Shown: one piece after another, positions 37,905 to 49,200 of the stretch
How positions within the stretch are numbered: position 1 is the first letter of the stretch
Layout: the number at the start of each line of letters is the position of its first letter
Assembly (NCBI RefSeq): GCF_008831125.1
Contig: NZ_WBKA01000005.1
Coordinates: 54,816 to 118,815 of the forward strand
Direction: 5' to 3'
Length of the DNA: 64,000 bases
From: Pseudoclavibacter caeni
Lineage (GTDB): Bacteria > Actinomycetota > Actinomycetes > Actinomycetales > Microbacteriaceae
Notes under the pieces: model-generated
Seen by the model: only the letters and a program-made list of their open reading frames with translations
Told to the model about the DNA's origin: nothing
Databases searched by the model: none
Position numbers and translations under genes: made by a program

Positions 37905-39428
37905 TCAGAAGAGGCCCTGGGGCTTCTCGCTGTAGGAGACGAGCAGGTTCTTCACCTGCTGGTAGGCGTCGAGGACCATCTTGTGGGTCTCACGGCCGAT
38001 GCCCGACTCCTTGTACCCGCCGAACGCAGCGCCCGCCGGGTAGTTGTGGTAGGTGTTGGTCCACACACGGCCGGCCTGGATGGCCCGGCCCGCCTTGTAG
38101 GTGGTGCGCCAGTTCCGGCTCCACACGCCCGATCCCAACCCGTAGAGCGTGTCGTTGGCGATGGACATGGCGTCGTCGAAGTCCTTGAAGGTGGTCAGGG
38201 CCAGCACCGGGCCGAAGATCTCCTCCTGGAAGATCCGCATCTTGTTGTTGCCCTTGAAGACCGTCGGCTGGATGTAGTAGCCGCCGGCGAGATCGCCGTC
38301 GAGGTGGGCGACGTCACCGCCGGTGAGCACCTCCGCGCCCTCTTGCCGACCGATCTCGAGATAGCTCTTGATCTTCTTCATCTGGGCCTCGCTCGCCTGG
38401 GCGCCGACCTGGGTGTCGGTGTCGAGCGGGTTGCCCTGGACGGACTGCTCGACGCGGGCGATCGCATCCGGGATGAACGTGTCGGCGATCGACTCCTGCA
38501 CGAGCGCGCGGGACGGGCAGGTGCAGATCTCGCCCTGGTTGAGCTGGAAGAGCGCGAAGCCCTCGAGCGCCTTGTCGTAAAAGTCGTCCTTCTTGTCGGC
38601 GACGTCCTCGAAGAAGACGTTCGGGCTCTTGCCGCCGAGCTCGAGAGTGGCCGGAATGATGAGGTTCGCGGCCTGCTGGGCGATGAACCGGCCGGTCGTG
38701 GTCGATCCGGTGAAGGCGATCTTGCGGATGCGCGGGCTGGAGGTCAGTGCGGCGCCGGCCTCAGCGCCGAAGCCGTTGACGATGTTCAGCACGCCGGCGG
38801 GCAGGAGGTCCTCGATGGCCTTGATGAGCTCGAGGATCGACACCGGGGTCGACTCGGCGGGCTTGAGCACGATGGTGTTGCCGGCGGCGAGGGCCGGGGC
38901 GATCTTCCACGCGGCCATCAGGATCGGGAAGTTCCAGGGAATGATCTGGCCAACGACGCCCAGAGGCTCCTTGAAGTGGTAGGCGACCATGTCGGAGTCG
39001 ATCTCGTTCGTGCCGGTCTCCTGGGCGCGGATCGCTGCGGCGAAGTAGCGGAAGTGATCGGCGGCGAGCGGGATGTCGGCCGCGAGGGTCTCGCGGACGG
39101 GCTTGCCGTTGTCCCAGGTCTCGGCGACGGCGATCTTCTCGAGGTTCGCGTCGATGCGATCCCCGATCTTCCAGAGGATGTCGGCACGCTCGGTGGCGGA
39201 CTTCGCGCTCCACTTCGGGAACGCGGCCCAGGCAGCGTCGAGGGCCTTCTCGATGTCGGCGGCCTTGCCACGGGCGACGCGGGTGAACACCTGGCCGGTG
39301 ACCGGGGTGACGTTCTCGAAGTACTCCCCGTCGGCGGGGGCGACCCACTCGCCGCCGATGTAGTTGTCGTAGGAGTCCTGGAACGTGATCAGGCTGCCCT
39401 CGGTGCCGGGCTGTGCGTAAACCGTCAT
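37905..39428 (-). CDS. NAD-dependent aldehyde dehydrogenase, acetaldehyde type
   Basis: A 507-residue aldehyde dehydrogenase of the ExaC/AcoD type that oxidises acetaldehyde and similar aldehydes to acids. Seen: [19 protein letters not shown] near residue 160, the general-base Glu in [11 protein letters not shown] near residue 265, the catalytic Cys in [12 protein letters not shown] near residue 300, and [13 protein letters not shown] near residue 400. The start has a GAAGGAAT site. A promoter with TGACAC and TATACG lies about 110 nt upstream. The AcoR-like regulator and DUF779 gene suggest one aldehyde-response module. Confidence 0.93.
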   Translation of the reverse strand: MTVYAQPGTEGSLITFQDSYDNYIGGEWVAPADGEYFENVTPVTGQVFTRVARGKAADIEKALDAAWAAFPKWSAKSATERADILWKIGDRIDANLEKIAVAETWDNGKPVRETLAADIPLAADHFRYFAAAIRAQETGTNEIDSDMVAYHFKEPLGVVGQIIPWNFPILMAAWKIAPALAAGNTIVLKPAESTPVSILELIKAIEDLLPAGVLNIVNGFGAEAGAALTSSPRIRKIAFTGSTTTGRFIAQQAANLIIPATLELGGKSPNVFFEDVADKKDDFYDKALEGFALFQLNQGEICTCPSRALVQESIADTFIPDAIARVEQSVQGNPLDTDTQVGAQASEAQMKKIKSYLEIGRQEGAEVLTGGDVAHLDGDLAGGYYIQPTVFKGNNKMRIFQEEIFGPVLALTTFKDFDDAMSIANDTLYGLGSGVWSRNWRTTYKAGRAIQAGRVWTNTYHNYPAGAAFGGYKESGIGRETHKMVLDAYQQVKNLLVSYSEKPQGLF

Positions 39429-39536
39429 GTGGTTCCCTCATTCCTTCTCTGACCGGGGATCTCGCCCGGTCGTCCAGACGGCCGGTCCCGGCCGCCGCTG
39501 CTCATTCTGGGCGGTCGCGAGGGGCACGGCAACGGA

Positions 39537-39563
39537 CGTATACGATGCCGCGCGCGGACGTGT
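39537..39563 (-). promoter_or_regulatory. sigma-70-type promoter of the aldehyde dehydrogenase
   Basis: On the minus strand TGACAC (-35) is followed by 17 nt and TATACG (39537-39542, -10). Transcription would start near 39530, giving a leader of about 100 nt. No -24/-12 GG-GC element is seen. Confidence 0.5.
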
Positions 39564-39744
39564 CAGAGTGGCACAGCCCGACGTCGACCGGCCCCGACTT
39601 CTCCGACAGCCGTCCGAGAGGAATGGTGCGGCCCGACCAAGCCGGTGGGCGGCCGGCGACGCGGACGGCGGTCATCGATGTGCCCGCGTGGTTCCCCGCC
39701 CGATGGTGCGCCGACGTTCTCCGTCAAGGGCGGCCCGGGACACG

Positions 39745-39787
39745 ACGAGGGCGCTCCCCGGCGGATGTCCGGGTGGAGCGCCCTCGT
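39745..39787 (-). terminator. terminator after icd
   Basis: ACGAGGGCGCTCC (39745-39757) pairs perfectly over 13 bp with GGAGCGCCCTCGT (39775-39787), 17 nt past the icd stop. Confidence 0.75.
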
Positions 39788-39803
39788 GCGGGATCGCGAC
39801 GGG

Positions 39804-42026
<2,223 letters not shown>

Positions 42027-42309
42027 GGATGGACTGTCTCCCTTGATCAGGTTCGAGGGGTCTTCCGTCAGGCGGAAGACCCATGGAACTTCCGTCCGCC
42101 AGCTTATCGGATCGGGCCGCTCCGCCCCGCTCCCCCGGCCCCGCTTCGCCGATGCCTGTCCGAGAAGTCGATCACCCGAGCGGGCACCCGCCCGTGCGGC
42201 CGCTGGTCAAGGGGATGCTGGGAGCACTCGCCCCGCACATCTCGCCCGTCCGTGGGACCCGCCCGAGCAGCCGCCGCCCTGAGCGACCGTCTGCGCCACG
42301 CCGGGTGGA
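42027..42309 (-). other. icd leader and spacer before upp
   Basis: 283 bp without a gene. A -10-like TAAGCT lies near 42098 on the minus strand, followed by the hairpin at 42058-42082 and a GGGAG ribosome-binding site before icd. The part next to upp shows nothing I can interpret. Confidence 0.45.
42058..42082 (-). promoter_or_regulatory. 10-bp hairpin in the icd 5' leader
   Basis: GGGTCTTCCG (42058-42067) pairs perfectly with CGGAAGACCC (42073-42082) around a 5-nt loop, about 31 nt upstream of the icd ATG and downstream of the presumed -10. It could be an attenuator, an mRNA-stability element or a protein site. Confidence 0.5.
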
Positions 42310-42945
42310 TCAGTCGATCGTGCCGTACAGCCGGTCGCCGGCGTCGCCGAGGCCGGGCACGATGTAGCTGCGGTCATTGAGCCCCTCGTCCACCGCGCCG
42401 ACGACGACGGTGACATCGCGGTCGGCGAAGTGCTCGCGCACGGCCTCGAGCCCCTGGGGTGCCGCGAGGATGCAGATCGCGGTGACGCGCTGCGCCCCGC
42501 GCTCGAACAGGTAGTCGATCGCCCCGATGATCGACCCGCCGGTGGCGAGCATCGGGTCGAGCACGAAGCACAGCCGGTCGCTGAGCTCCTCCGGCAGCCG
42601 CTTCGCGTACGTGGTCGGCTGCAGCGTCTGCTCGTCGCGGACCATGCCGAGGAACCCGACCTCGGCGGTGGGCAGCAGCCGGGTCATGCCCTCGAGCATC
42701 CCGAGGCCGGCCCGCAGGATCGGCACGACGAGCGGCAGCGGTTCGCTCAGCCGCACCCCGGTGGTGCTCGCGACGGGCGTGGTCACCGGGACAGACTCGA
42801 CGGCCACGTCGCGGGTGCCCTCGTAGGCGAGCAGGGTCATGAGCTCCTCGACCAGCTGGCGGAACACCGGCTGTGGGGTGTTCTCGTCGCGCAGGATGGT
42901 GAGCTTGTGCTTGATGAGGGGATGTTCCGGGGTGATCAGACGCAT
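42310..42945 (-). CDS. upp: uracil phosphoribosyltransferase
   Basis: A 211-residue Upp, which salvages uracil with PRPP to UMP. The PRPP loop [16 protein letters not shown] is near residue 130, the uracil site [16 protein letters not shown] is at the C terminus, and [13 protein letters not shown] is near residue 75. The ATG at 42945 is leaderless (TACGCT, 6 nt). The uracil permease gene lies directly upstream in the same direction but this promoter lets upp be expressed alone. Confidence 0.97.
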   Translation of the reverse strand: MRLITPEHPLIKHKLTILRDENTPQPVFRQLVEELMTLLAYEGTRDVAVESVPVTTPVASTTGVRLSEPLPLVVPILRAGLGMLEGMTRLLPTAEVGFLGMVRDEQTLQPTTYAKRLPEELSDRLCFVLDPMLATGGSIIGAIDYLFERGAQRVTAICILAAPQGLEAVREHFADRDVTVVVGAVDEGLNDRSYIVPGLGDAGDRLYGTID

Positions 42946-42957
42946 GAGAGCAGCGTA
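42946..42957 (-). promoter_or_regulatory. leaderless-type promoter of upp
   Basis: TACGCT on the minus strand at 42952-42957, then 6 nt, then ATG 42945, inside the 30-bp gap after the permease gene. Confidence 0.5.
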
Positions 42958-42975
42958 CTCGCCCGCCGGGCCCGG

Positions 42976-44304
42976 TCAGTCCGCGGACGCCGCCGGGCGG
43001 CCGGTCTGTGCGTCCGGGACGGGTGCCCCCGGGTTCGTCTCCCGGCCGCTGCGCAGCCGGGTGATCCCGGTCATCAGGTGGTAGACGGCGATCGCGGCGA
43101 AGGTGCCGAGCGCGATGCCGCCGAAGACGAGGTCGCCGGCCTGCCAGGTGAAGTCGGCGATCGCGATGATCAGGGCGACGCCGGCGGTGGTGAGGTTGAT
43201 CGCGTTCGAGAAGTCGACCCGGTTCTCGACCCAGATGCGCACGCCGAGGATGCCGATCATGCCGTACAGTACGACCCCGGCCCCACCGAGCACACCGACG
43301 GGCACGGTGGAGATCGCCGCGCCGAAGCGGGGGCTGAGGCTCAGCAGCACCGCGACGATGCCGGCCACCCAGTAGGCGGCGGTGGAGAACACGCGGGTCG
43401 AGGCCATCACGCCGATGTTCTCGGCGTAGGTGGTCGTGCCCGAGCCGCCGCCGAACCCGGCGAGAGTGGTGGCGAGGCCGTCGCCCATGAGCGCCCGGCC
43501 GATGTTCTCGTCGAGATCACGGCCGACCATGAGCCCGACGGAACGCACATGGCCGATGTTCTCGGCGATGAGCACGAAGATCACCGGGATGAACAGCCCG
43601 GCCAGTGAGAGGTGGAACGTCGGGGTCTGCAGGTGCGGCAGGCCGATCCAGGCGGCCTGCTCGACGGCGGTGAAGTCCACCTCGCCGCGGAGGACGGCGA
43701 CGGCGTAGCCGATGGCCACACCGAAGAGGATCGACAGCCGGCCGAGGAAGCCACGGAAGACGACGCCCCAGACGATGATCGCGCCGAGCGTGACCAGGGC
43801 GGTCACCGGCGCCTGCATGAAGTTCGCCTTCGCGCTCGGGGCGAGGTTCAGGCCGATCAGAGCGACGATCGCCCCCATGACGACCGGCGGCATGAGCACC
43901 TCGATCCAGCGCACCCCGACCCACTGCACGACGAGGCCGACGAGGAACAGTGCGACGCCGGCCATCACGACCCCGCCGAGCGCACCGGCATAGCCGTACT
44001 CGCTCTGCGCCGCGGCGATCGGGGCGATGAACGCGAAGCTCGAGCCCAGGTAGCTCGGGATGCGGTTGCGGGTGAGGAGCAGGAAGAGGATCGTGCCCAC
44101 GCCGGAGAACAGCAGCGTCGTCGCCGGCGGGAAGCCGGTCAGCAGCGGCACGAGGAACGTGGACCCGAACATGGCGACCACGTGCTGGGCGCCGATGCCG
44201 ATCGTGCGCGGCCAGGTGAGCCGCTCGTCCGGGGCGACCGCCTCCCCCGGTGCGATGTGCGCCCCGTCGCCGTGCAGTCGCCAGTCGAACATGCCCCGGG
44301 CCAT
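42976..44304 (-). CDS. uraA: uracil/nucleobase:cation symporter-2 permease
   Basis: A 442-residue NCS2 permease with about 14 hydrophobic segments. The family signature lies in GDGLATTLAGFGGGSGTTTYAEN (partly quoted) near residue 275, with the conserved Glu in LIAENIGHV near residue 244 and TRNRIPSYLGSSFAFIAP near residue 78. The neighbour upp supports uracil. ATG 44304 has a GAGGAG site. A -10 TACACT lies at 44356-44361 on the minus strand. Confidence 0.92.
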   Translation of the reverse strand: MARGMFDWRLHGDGAHIAPGEAVAPDERLTWPRTIGIGAQHVVAMFGSTFLVPLLTGFPPATTLLFSGVGTILFLLLTRNRIPSYLGSSFAFIAPIAAAQSEYGYAGALGGVVMAGVALFLVGLVVQWVGVRWIEVLMPPVVMGAIVALIGLNLAPSAKANFMQAPVTALVTLGAIIVWGVVFRGFLGRLSILFGVAIGYAVAVLRGEVDFTAVEQAAWIGLPHLQTPTFHLSLAGLFIPVIFVLIAENIGHVRSVGLMVGRDLDENIGRALMGDGLATTLAGFGGGSGTTTYAENIGVMASTRVFSTAAYWVAGIVAVLLSLSPRFGAAISTVPVGVLGGAGVVLYGMIGILGVRIWVENRVDFSNAINLTTAGVALIIAIADFTWQAGDLVFGGIALGTFAAIAVYHLMTGITRLRSGRETNPGAPVPDAQTGRPAASAD

Positions 44305-44355
44305 GTCGTCTCCTCACCCTCGCCGCGTCGCGCGCCGGCCGGTGCGCCGGGAGCG

Positions 44356-44361
44356 AGTGTA
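44356..44361 (-). promoter_or_regulatory. -10 box of uraA
   Basis: TACACT on the minus strand, giving a leader of about 45 nt with a ribosome-binding site. It lies back-to-back with the glycosyltransferase promoter. Confidence 0.4.
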
Positions 44362-44416
44362 GACCGGGCAGCTCACCCGGCCACGGCGCCGCGCCCGGCG
44401 GGCCGGGACCGGCGGA

Positions 44417-44428
44417 TAGACTCGGGGC
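44417..44428 (+). promoter_or_regulatory. leaderless-type promoter of the glycosyltransferase gene
   Basis: TAGACT at 44417-44422, then 6 nt, then ATG at 44429. Confidence 0.5.
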
Positions 44429-45379
44429 ATGCTCGAACCGGATCCGCAGCCCGCGCCGCCCGGGCCGCTGCGCATCCAGCTCGACCGGGTGCGCGAGCGG
44501 TTCGCGCCGACCGTGAGCGCCCGGGCCGCGCTCACCGCGCACCGCGAGGTGCAGCTGTTCCTGTCCGACCGCCACGATCTGGTGCTGGCCACGGCCGGAC
44601 TGGGCGAGGATGACATCCTGCGCACGGGGCTGCCGGATGCGGCGCAGGCCCGGGCTGCCGCGTCCGCCGCTCCCGCCGGCCCGGTGTTCTCGTACTGGAG
44701 CGCCCCGGACGGCCACGTGCCCCCGCTGGTGCGCGCATGTCTTGACCGGCTGCGCGCGCTGCATCCGGACGCCGTGGTGCTCACCCCGGCGAGCGTCCCC
44801 GACTGGGTGACGCTGCCCGGCGCCGTGGTCGACCGGCTGCGGGAGCGGCCCGCCCACTATGCCGATTTCCTGCGCCTGAGCCTGCTGGAGCGGCACGGCG
44901 GGGTGTGGGTGGACGCCACCTGCCTGCTGCTGCGCTCGATCGACGAGGGGCTCGCGGAGGCCGGCCCCCAGCCGGGGCCAAGCCTGCTGATGCCGCGCTG
45001 GACCGACCGCGAGATCTCCAACTGGTTCATCGCGGCGACGCCCGGGCACCCGCTGGTGCGGCTGCTGCGCGCGGCGCTCGAGCTGTGGTGGACCGAGATC
45101 GGCACCCTGCCCGACTACTTCCTCTTCCACCGCATGTTCGCCGGGCTGCTCGCCGAGTACCCACAGGCGGGGCTGCTGTGGGCGGGGACGCCGTGGCTCG
45201 GCAGCGCCCCGGCGCACCTGCTGCAGATGGTCATGTTCCGTCCGTACGACTCGGACCTCGTCGCCGCGGCCTCCCGGCTCTCGTTCGCCCAGAAGCTCAG
45301 CCACAAGTTCGATGCGGACACCGTGCCACCGGACAGCCTGCTGGCGCGCCTGCTCGCCGGGCGCCTGTTCGAGGGCTGA
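44429..45379 (+). CDS. capsular polysaccharide-type glycosyltransferase (DXD sugar-binding)
   Basis: A 316-residue protein of the capsular polysaccharide synthesis/OCH1-like glycosyltransferase family. The core AHYADFLRLSLLERHGGVWVD near residue 142 includes the acceptor-donor metal site (HGGVWVDA in place of the common GGxYxDxD). FSYWSAPDGHVPPLVRACLDRL near residue 90 (the usual IWQ start) and SNWFIAATPGHPL follow. No sugar can be assigned. No other capsule gene is nearby, so it may modify a wall polymer. Confidence 0.78.
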   Translation: MLEPDPQPAPPGPLRIQLDRVRERFAPTVSARAALTAHREVQLFLSDRHDLVLATAGLGEDDILRTGLPDAAQARAAASAAPAGPVFSYWSAPDGHVPPLVRACLDRLRALHPDAVVLTPASVPDWVTLPGAVVDRLRERPAHYADFLRLSLLERHGGVWVDATCLLLRSIDEGLAEAGPQPGPSLLMPRWTDREISNWFIAATPGHPLVRLLRAALELWWTEIGTLPDYFLFHRMFAGLLAEYPQAGLLWAGTPWLGSAPAHLLQMVMFRPYDSDLVAAASRLSFAQKLSHKFDADTVPPDSLLARLLAGRLFEG

Positions 45380-45395
45380 GCGGCCGGGCCCGTGA

Positions 45396-45409
45396 TAGCG
45401 TGACGCGCG
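45396..45409 (+). promoter_or_regulatory. leaderless-type promoter of tetR
   Basis: TAGCGT at 45396-45401, then 8 nt, then ATG at 45410. Confidence 0.45.
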
Positions 45410-46090
45410 ATGACTGTCCAGCCGCTGGCCCGCGTCCAGATCGCCGACATCGCCCTCGACCTGTTCCTCGCCCGGGGATATGACGCCGTCAGCGCCGCCG
45501 ACATCGCCCGTGCCGCCGGGGTGTCACGCAGCACGTTCTTCCGCCAGTTCGGTGCGAAGGAGGACGTTATCTTCGCCGACCACGACGAGACGGTCGCCGC
45601 CCTTGAGGCGCATCTGGCCGAGCGGGCGCGGACCGGGTCAACGGACGCCTGGGACGACGTGGTCTCCGGCGCCATGCTCGTGCTCGACCGATTCCTCGAC
45701 CGCCTCGACAGCATCCGCCGCCGTGACGACGTCGTGCGGCGCACGCCGGCGCTGCGGGACCGGGAGATCGTCACCATCACCCGCTACGACCGGGCCTTCG
45801 ACCGGCATCTGCGCGCCCGGCTGCCGGCGGTCTCCCCCATCCGCACCGTGCAGTTCGCCGACGCGGTTGCGGCGACCCACAACGCCGTGCTGCGTCGGGT
45901 GCTGCGCGACGGGCTCGGCCCGGCGGATGCGCGAGACCGGCTCGCCCGGGAGCTCGCCGACCTGCGCGCCCGGCTCGTCGACGGGGACGCGGGCGCCGGC
46001 GAGTCCGTGGTCGTCGCGTTCCGGTCAAGCCTGCCGCTGGCCGAGCTGGATCGCCGGCTGCGCAAGCTCGGCGACCCGGATCGTATCTGA
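45410..46090 (+). CDS. TetR-family regulator of the beta-oxidation fusion gene
   Basis: A 226-residue TetR-family protein. The helix-turn-helix is typical (AADIARAAGVSRSTFFRQFGAKEDV near residue 30, partly quoted), followed by an Arg/Asp-rich helical ligand domain. The stop lies 15 nt before a perfect 23-bp palindrome at 46106-46128, and the gene directly precedes the trifunctional beta-oxidation gene. It is therefore the likely repressor of that gene, with an acyl-CoA as plausible inducer. Ligand is inferred. Confidence 0.85.
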   Translation: MTVQPLARVQIADIALDLFLARGYDAVSAADIARAAGVSRSTFFRQFGAKEDVIFADHDETVAALEAHLAERARTGSTDAWDDVVSGAMLVLDRFLDRLDSIRRRDDVVRRTPALRDREIVTITRYDRAFDRHLRARLPAVSPIRTVQFADAVAATHNAVLRRVLRDGLGPADARDRLARELADLRARLVDGDAGAGESVVVAFRSSLPLAELDRRLRKLGDPDRI

Positions 46091-46105
46091 TACACCGTCC
46101 CATTC

Positions 46106-46128
46106 GACATGAGACGCCGTCTCATGTC
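46106..46128. promoter_or_regulatory. 23-bp perfect palindrome, probable TetR operator
   Basis: Arms GACATGAGACG and CGTCTCATGTC flank a single C. It sits 78 bp before the ATG of the fusion gene and 15 bp after tetR. A shorter palindrome, GTATCTGATAC, overlaps the tetR stop at 46083-46093. Confidence 0.7.
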
Positions 46129-46205
46129 ACGATGGCGCCATCCGCCGACCGGGGCACACCGTCGTGCCGCGATCGGGATGCCGTGTCAGATCGAAGGAGA
46201 CGACG

Positions 46206-49200
46206 ATGTCCCAGCCCCAGACCATCCCACAGCCGCAGCCTCAGCAGACGACGCAGGCGCCGGAGTCTCAGACACCGCCCCAGCCGGGACCCCGGCCCGG
46301 GGCCGAGGCCGCCCCGGCCCTCGCGTTCGAGACGACCGTCGTCGAGCATCGCGGCCACCGGATCGCCCGCGTGCTGCTGCGCCCGGCATCCGGCCTCGTC
46401 GTCTGGTCGCCGGAGGCGCTCGCCGCGCTGGCCGACTGGACGCGCGACGTCGACACGAGCGGCGTCGACGCCATCGCGTTCGCCGCGGCCGGTCGAGTGT
46501 TCGGCGCCGGGGCGGATCTCTCCGGCTTCCGCGACATCGCCGAACGGGACGCCGCCCGCGAGGCCGCGGCGGCCGGGTACCGGGCGCTCGCCGGGGTGAG
46601 CGCGCTGCCCGTGCCGACCTTCGCCCTGATCGGCGGGGCGGCCCTCGGCGGCGGCCTCGAGTTCGCGCTGCGCTGCGACCGGCGCATCGCCCGGGCGGAC
46701 GTCGAGGGGCTCGGCCTGCCCGAGGTCGGGCTCGGCCTGGTGCCCGGCTGGGGCGGCATCCCCGCGGCGGTCGCGGTGATCGGCCCTGAGGCCACCGGCC
46801 GGCTCGCCGTCCTCGACGCGCTCTCCGGACGCGGCGTCGACGCGACCACGGCACGGACGATCGGCCTGGTCGACGACCTGGTCGACGACCTCGACGGCGT
46901 CGAGACGCTCGACCGCATCGTCGACGCGCTCGAGGCCGCCCCGGTGCGCCTGGAGCCCGAGGGCGCCGGCGAGGCGTGGACGCCGGACGCGCTGCTCGCC
47001 CGCGTGCGCCGGCGCATCCCCACGCCCCCGCCCGCGGTGGATCGGGCCGTGGCTCTCATCGCGCAGGCCGCCCGTCACCCCGACCCGGCGTTCCGGTCGG
47101 CGCAGGCCCGCATCGCGCAGGCCGGAACGCCCCAGCCGCTCGAGGCCGAGACGATCGACGCGTTCGTCGACCTGCTCATGACCGACGAGAGCCGGGCGGC
47201 CATTCACGCGTTCTTCGCCCTGCAGCAGGCCCGCCGGCGGGCGCGCCCTTCCGGGGCGCAGCGGCGCGTCGACGCCGTCGGCGTGATGGGCGGCGGCCTC
47301 ATGGCCACGCAGCTGGCGGTGCTGTTCGCGACCCGGCTCGAGGTGCCGGTGCGCGTCGTCGAGCTCGACGCCGACCGGGTCGAGCAGGCCCGCGCGCGGA
47401 TCGCGGGGCTCCTCGACCGGGCCGAGGCACACGGCGACCTCGACGCCGCCGCCCGGGAGCGGATCGCAGGGCTGCTGACCGTGCACGCCGACGTCACCGC
47501 CGTTCACGGCGCCGACGTGGTCATCGAGGCCGTCTACGAGGATCTCGACGTCAAGCGCGCCATGTGGGCCGAGGTGGAGCCGCACGTCGCCGACGACGCG
47601 CTGCTGCTGACGAACACGTCCTCGCTGCCGGTCGCCGCGCAGGGCACCGCGCTGCAGCACCCCGAGCGGCTGATCGGCTTCCACTTCTTCAACCCGGTGG
47701 CGGTGCTGCCGCTCGTCGAGCTCATCGTGCCGGAGACCGCCGACCGCGGCCTGGCCGACACCGCCCTGGAGCTCGGCCGCCGACTCGGCAAGGCGATCGT
47801 GCGCACCGGAGACCGGCCGGGCTTCCTGGTCAACCGGCTGCTCAGCCGCCTGTTCGCCGAGGCACTCGAGCTCGTCGACGCGGGCTGGGACCCCCTGCTC
47901 GTCGACCGCTGCCTCGTGCGCGACGGCCTGCCGATGACCATGTTCACCCTGCTCGACCACATCGGCCACCCCGTGCAGCTGCACGTGCTGGAGACGCTGC
48001 ACGAGGTGTGGCCGGAACGGTTCCCCGTGAGCACGAGCCTGCGCCTGCTCGTCGAGCGCACACCGGCCGGGTCGCGCTCCCGCTGGCTGGACGACTCCGG
48101 CCGACTGACCGCGGCGGCGCGCGACGCGATCGCGGTCGCCGTCGCCGAACGGCCCGCCCACGACCCCGCCTGCGACACCGCCGAGGCGGCCCGGCTGCAC
48201 ATCCTGCGCGGCGTCGCCGACGAGGCGGCGCTGATGCTCGCCGACGGCACCGTCACCGAGCCGGGCGACATCGACGCGGCGATGATCCTCGGGGCGAACC
48301 ATCCCCGACACAACGGCGGCCTGCTGCCCCTGCTCGACCGCTCCGGGGCGAGCCGCCGCGCGCCGCGCGGGCGAGAGCTGCTGCCCGACGGCGAGGCGAA
48401 CGTCCCCGGCGATCGGCACGACGACCTGCCGGCGCTGGCGGCCTACGACGTGCTGCGCCCACTCGACCTCGACTTCTACGGGGTGTTCGACGACGTGCCG
48501 GCGGAGGACCGTTCCTGGCACGAGCGGGCCCGCCGCTTCACAGACTCGATCGCCGACGAGGTCGACACCGCCTGGGACCATGCGGAGTACCCGCTCGTCT
48601 GGGCCCGCCGGCTCGGCGCGCTCGACCTGCTCACCGACGGGGTGACCGGCCCGGGGCTCACTCCGATGTCGCCGCTGGCGGCCGGGCTCGTCGGCATGGA
48701 GATGCACCGCTGCGACGGGTCGGTCGGCACGGTCGTCGCCGTGCAGGGCGGGCTGGCCCTGCGCTCGATCGCGATGTTCGGCAGCCCGGAGCAGCAGCGC
48801 GAGTGGCTCGTCCCCCTCGCCCGCGGCGAGCGGCTAGGCGCGTTCGCGCTGACCGAGCCCGAGCACGGCTCCGACGCGGTCGCGCTGACCACGACCGCCC
48901 GCCGCGACGGCGATGGCTGGGTGATCACCGGCCGCAAGAAGTGGATCGGCAATGGCTCGGTCGGCGACGTGACCGTCACCTGGGCCCGCGACGAGGAGGG
49001 CCGCGTGCGCGGGTTCCTCGTGCCGCAGACCGCGCCGGGCTACATCGCCGAGACGATCCGCGGCAAGGGGTCGCTGCGGTCGATCCATCAGGCGCTCATC
49101 ACCTACGACCACGTGCGCCTGCCCGCCGACGCGGTGCTGCCCGGGGCCCGGTCGTTCAAGGACACGGCGCGCGTGCTCGCCGCGACCCGGCTCGGCATCG

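Larger units (their letters stand above)
39429..39803. other. intergenic region between icd and aldehyde dehydrogenase
   Basis: 375 bp without a convincing gene. It contains the aldehyde dehydrogenase promoter (39537-39563) and the icd terminator (39745-39787). The rest shows no structure I can interpret. Confidence 0.5.

Noticed and set aside
42027-42090. TPP-riboswitch-like GAACCTGATC before icd
   Set aside because: Only the 3' fragment matches; the CTGAGA and GGGGTGC parts are missing and the gene is unrelated to thiamine.
46122-48707. An 861-codon antisense frame opposite the trifunctional gene
   Set aside because: Composition is Arg/Gly/Val/Gln shadow type, while the plus strand has complete enzyme motifs.
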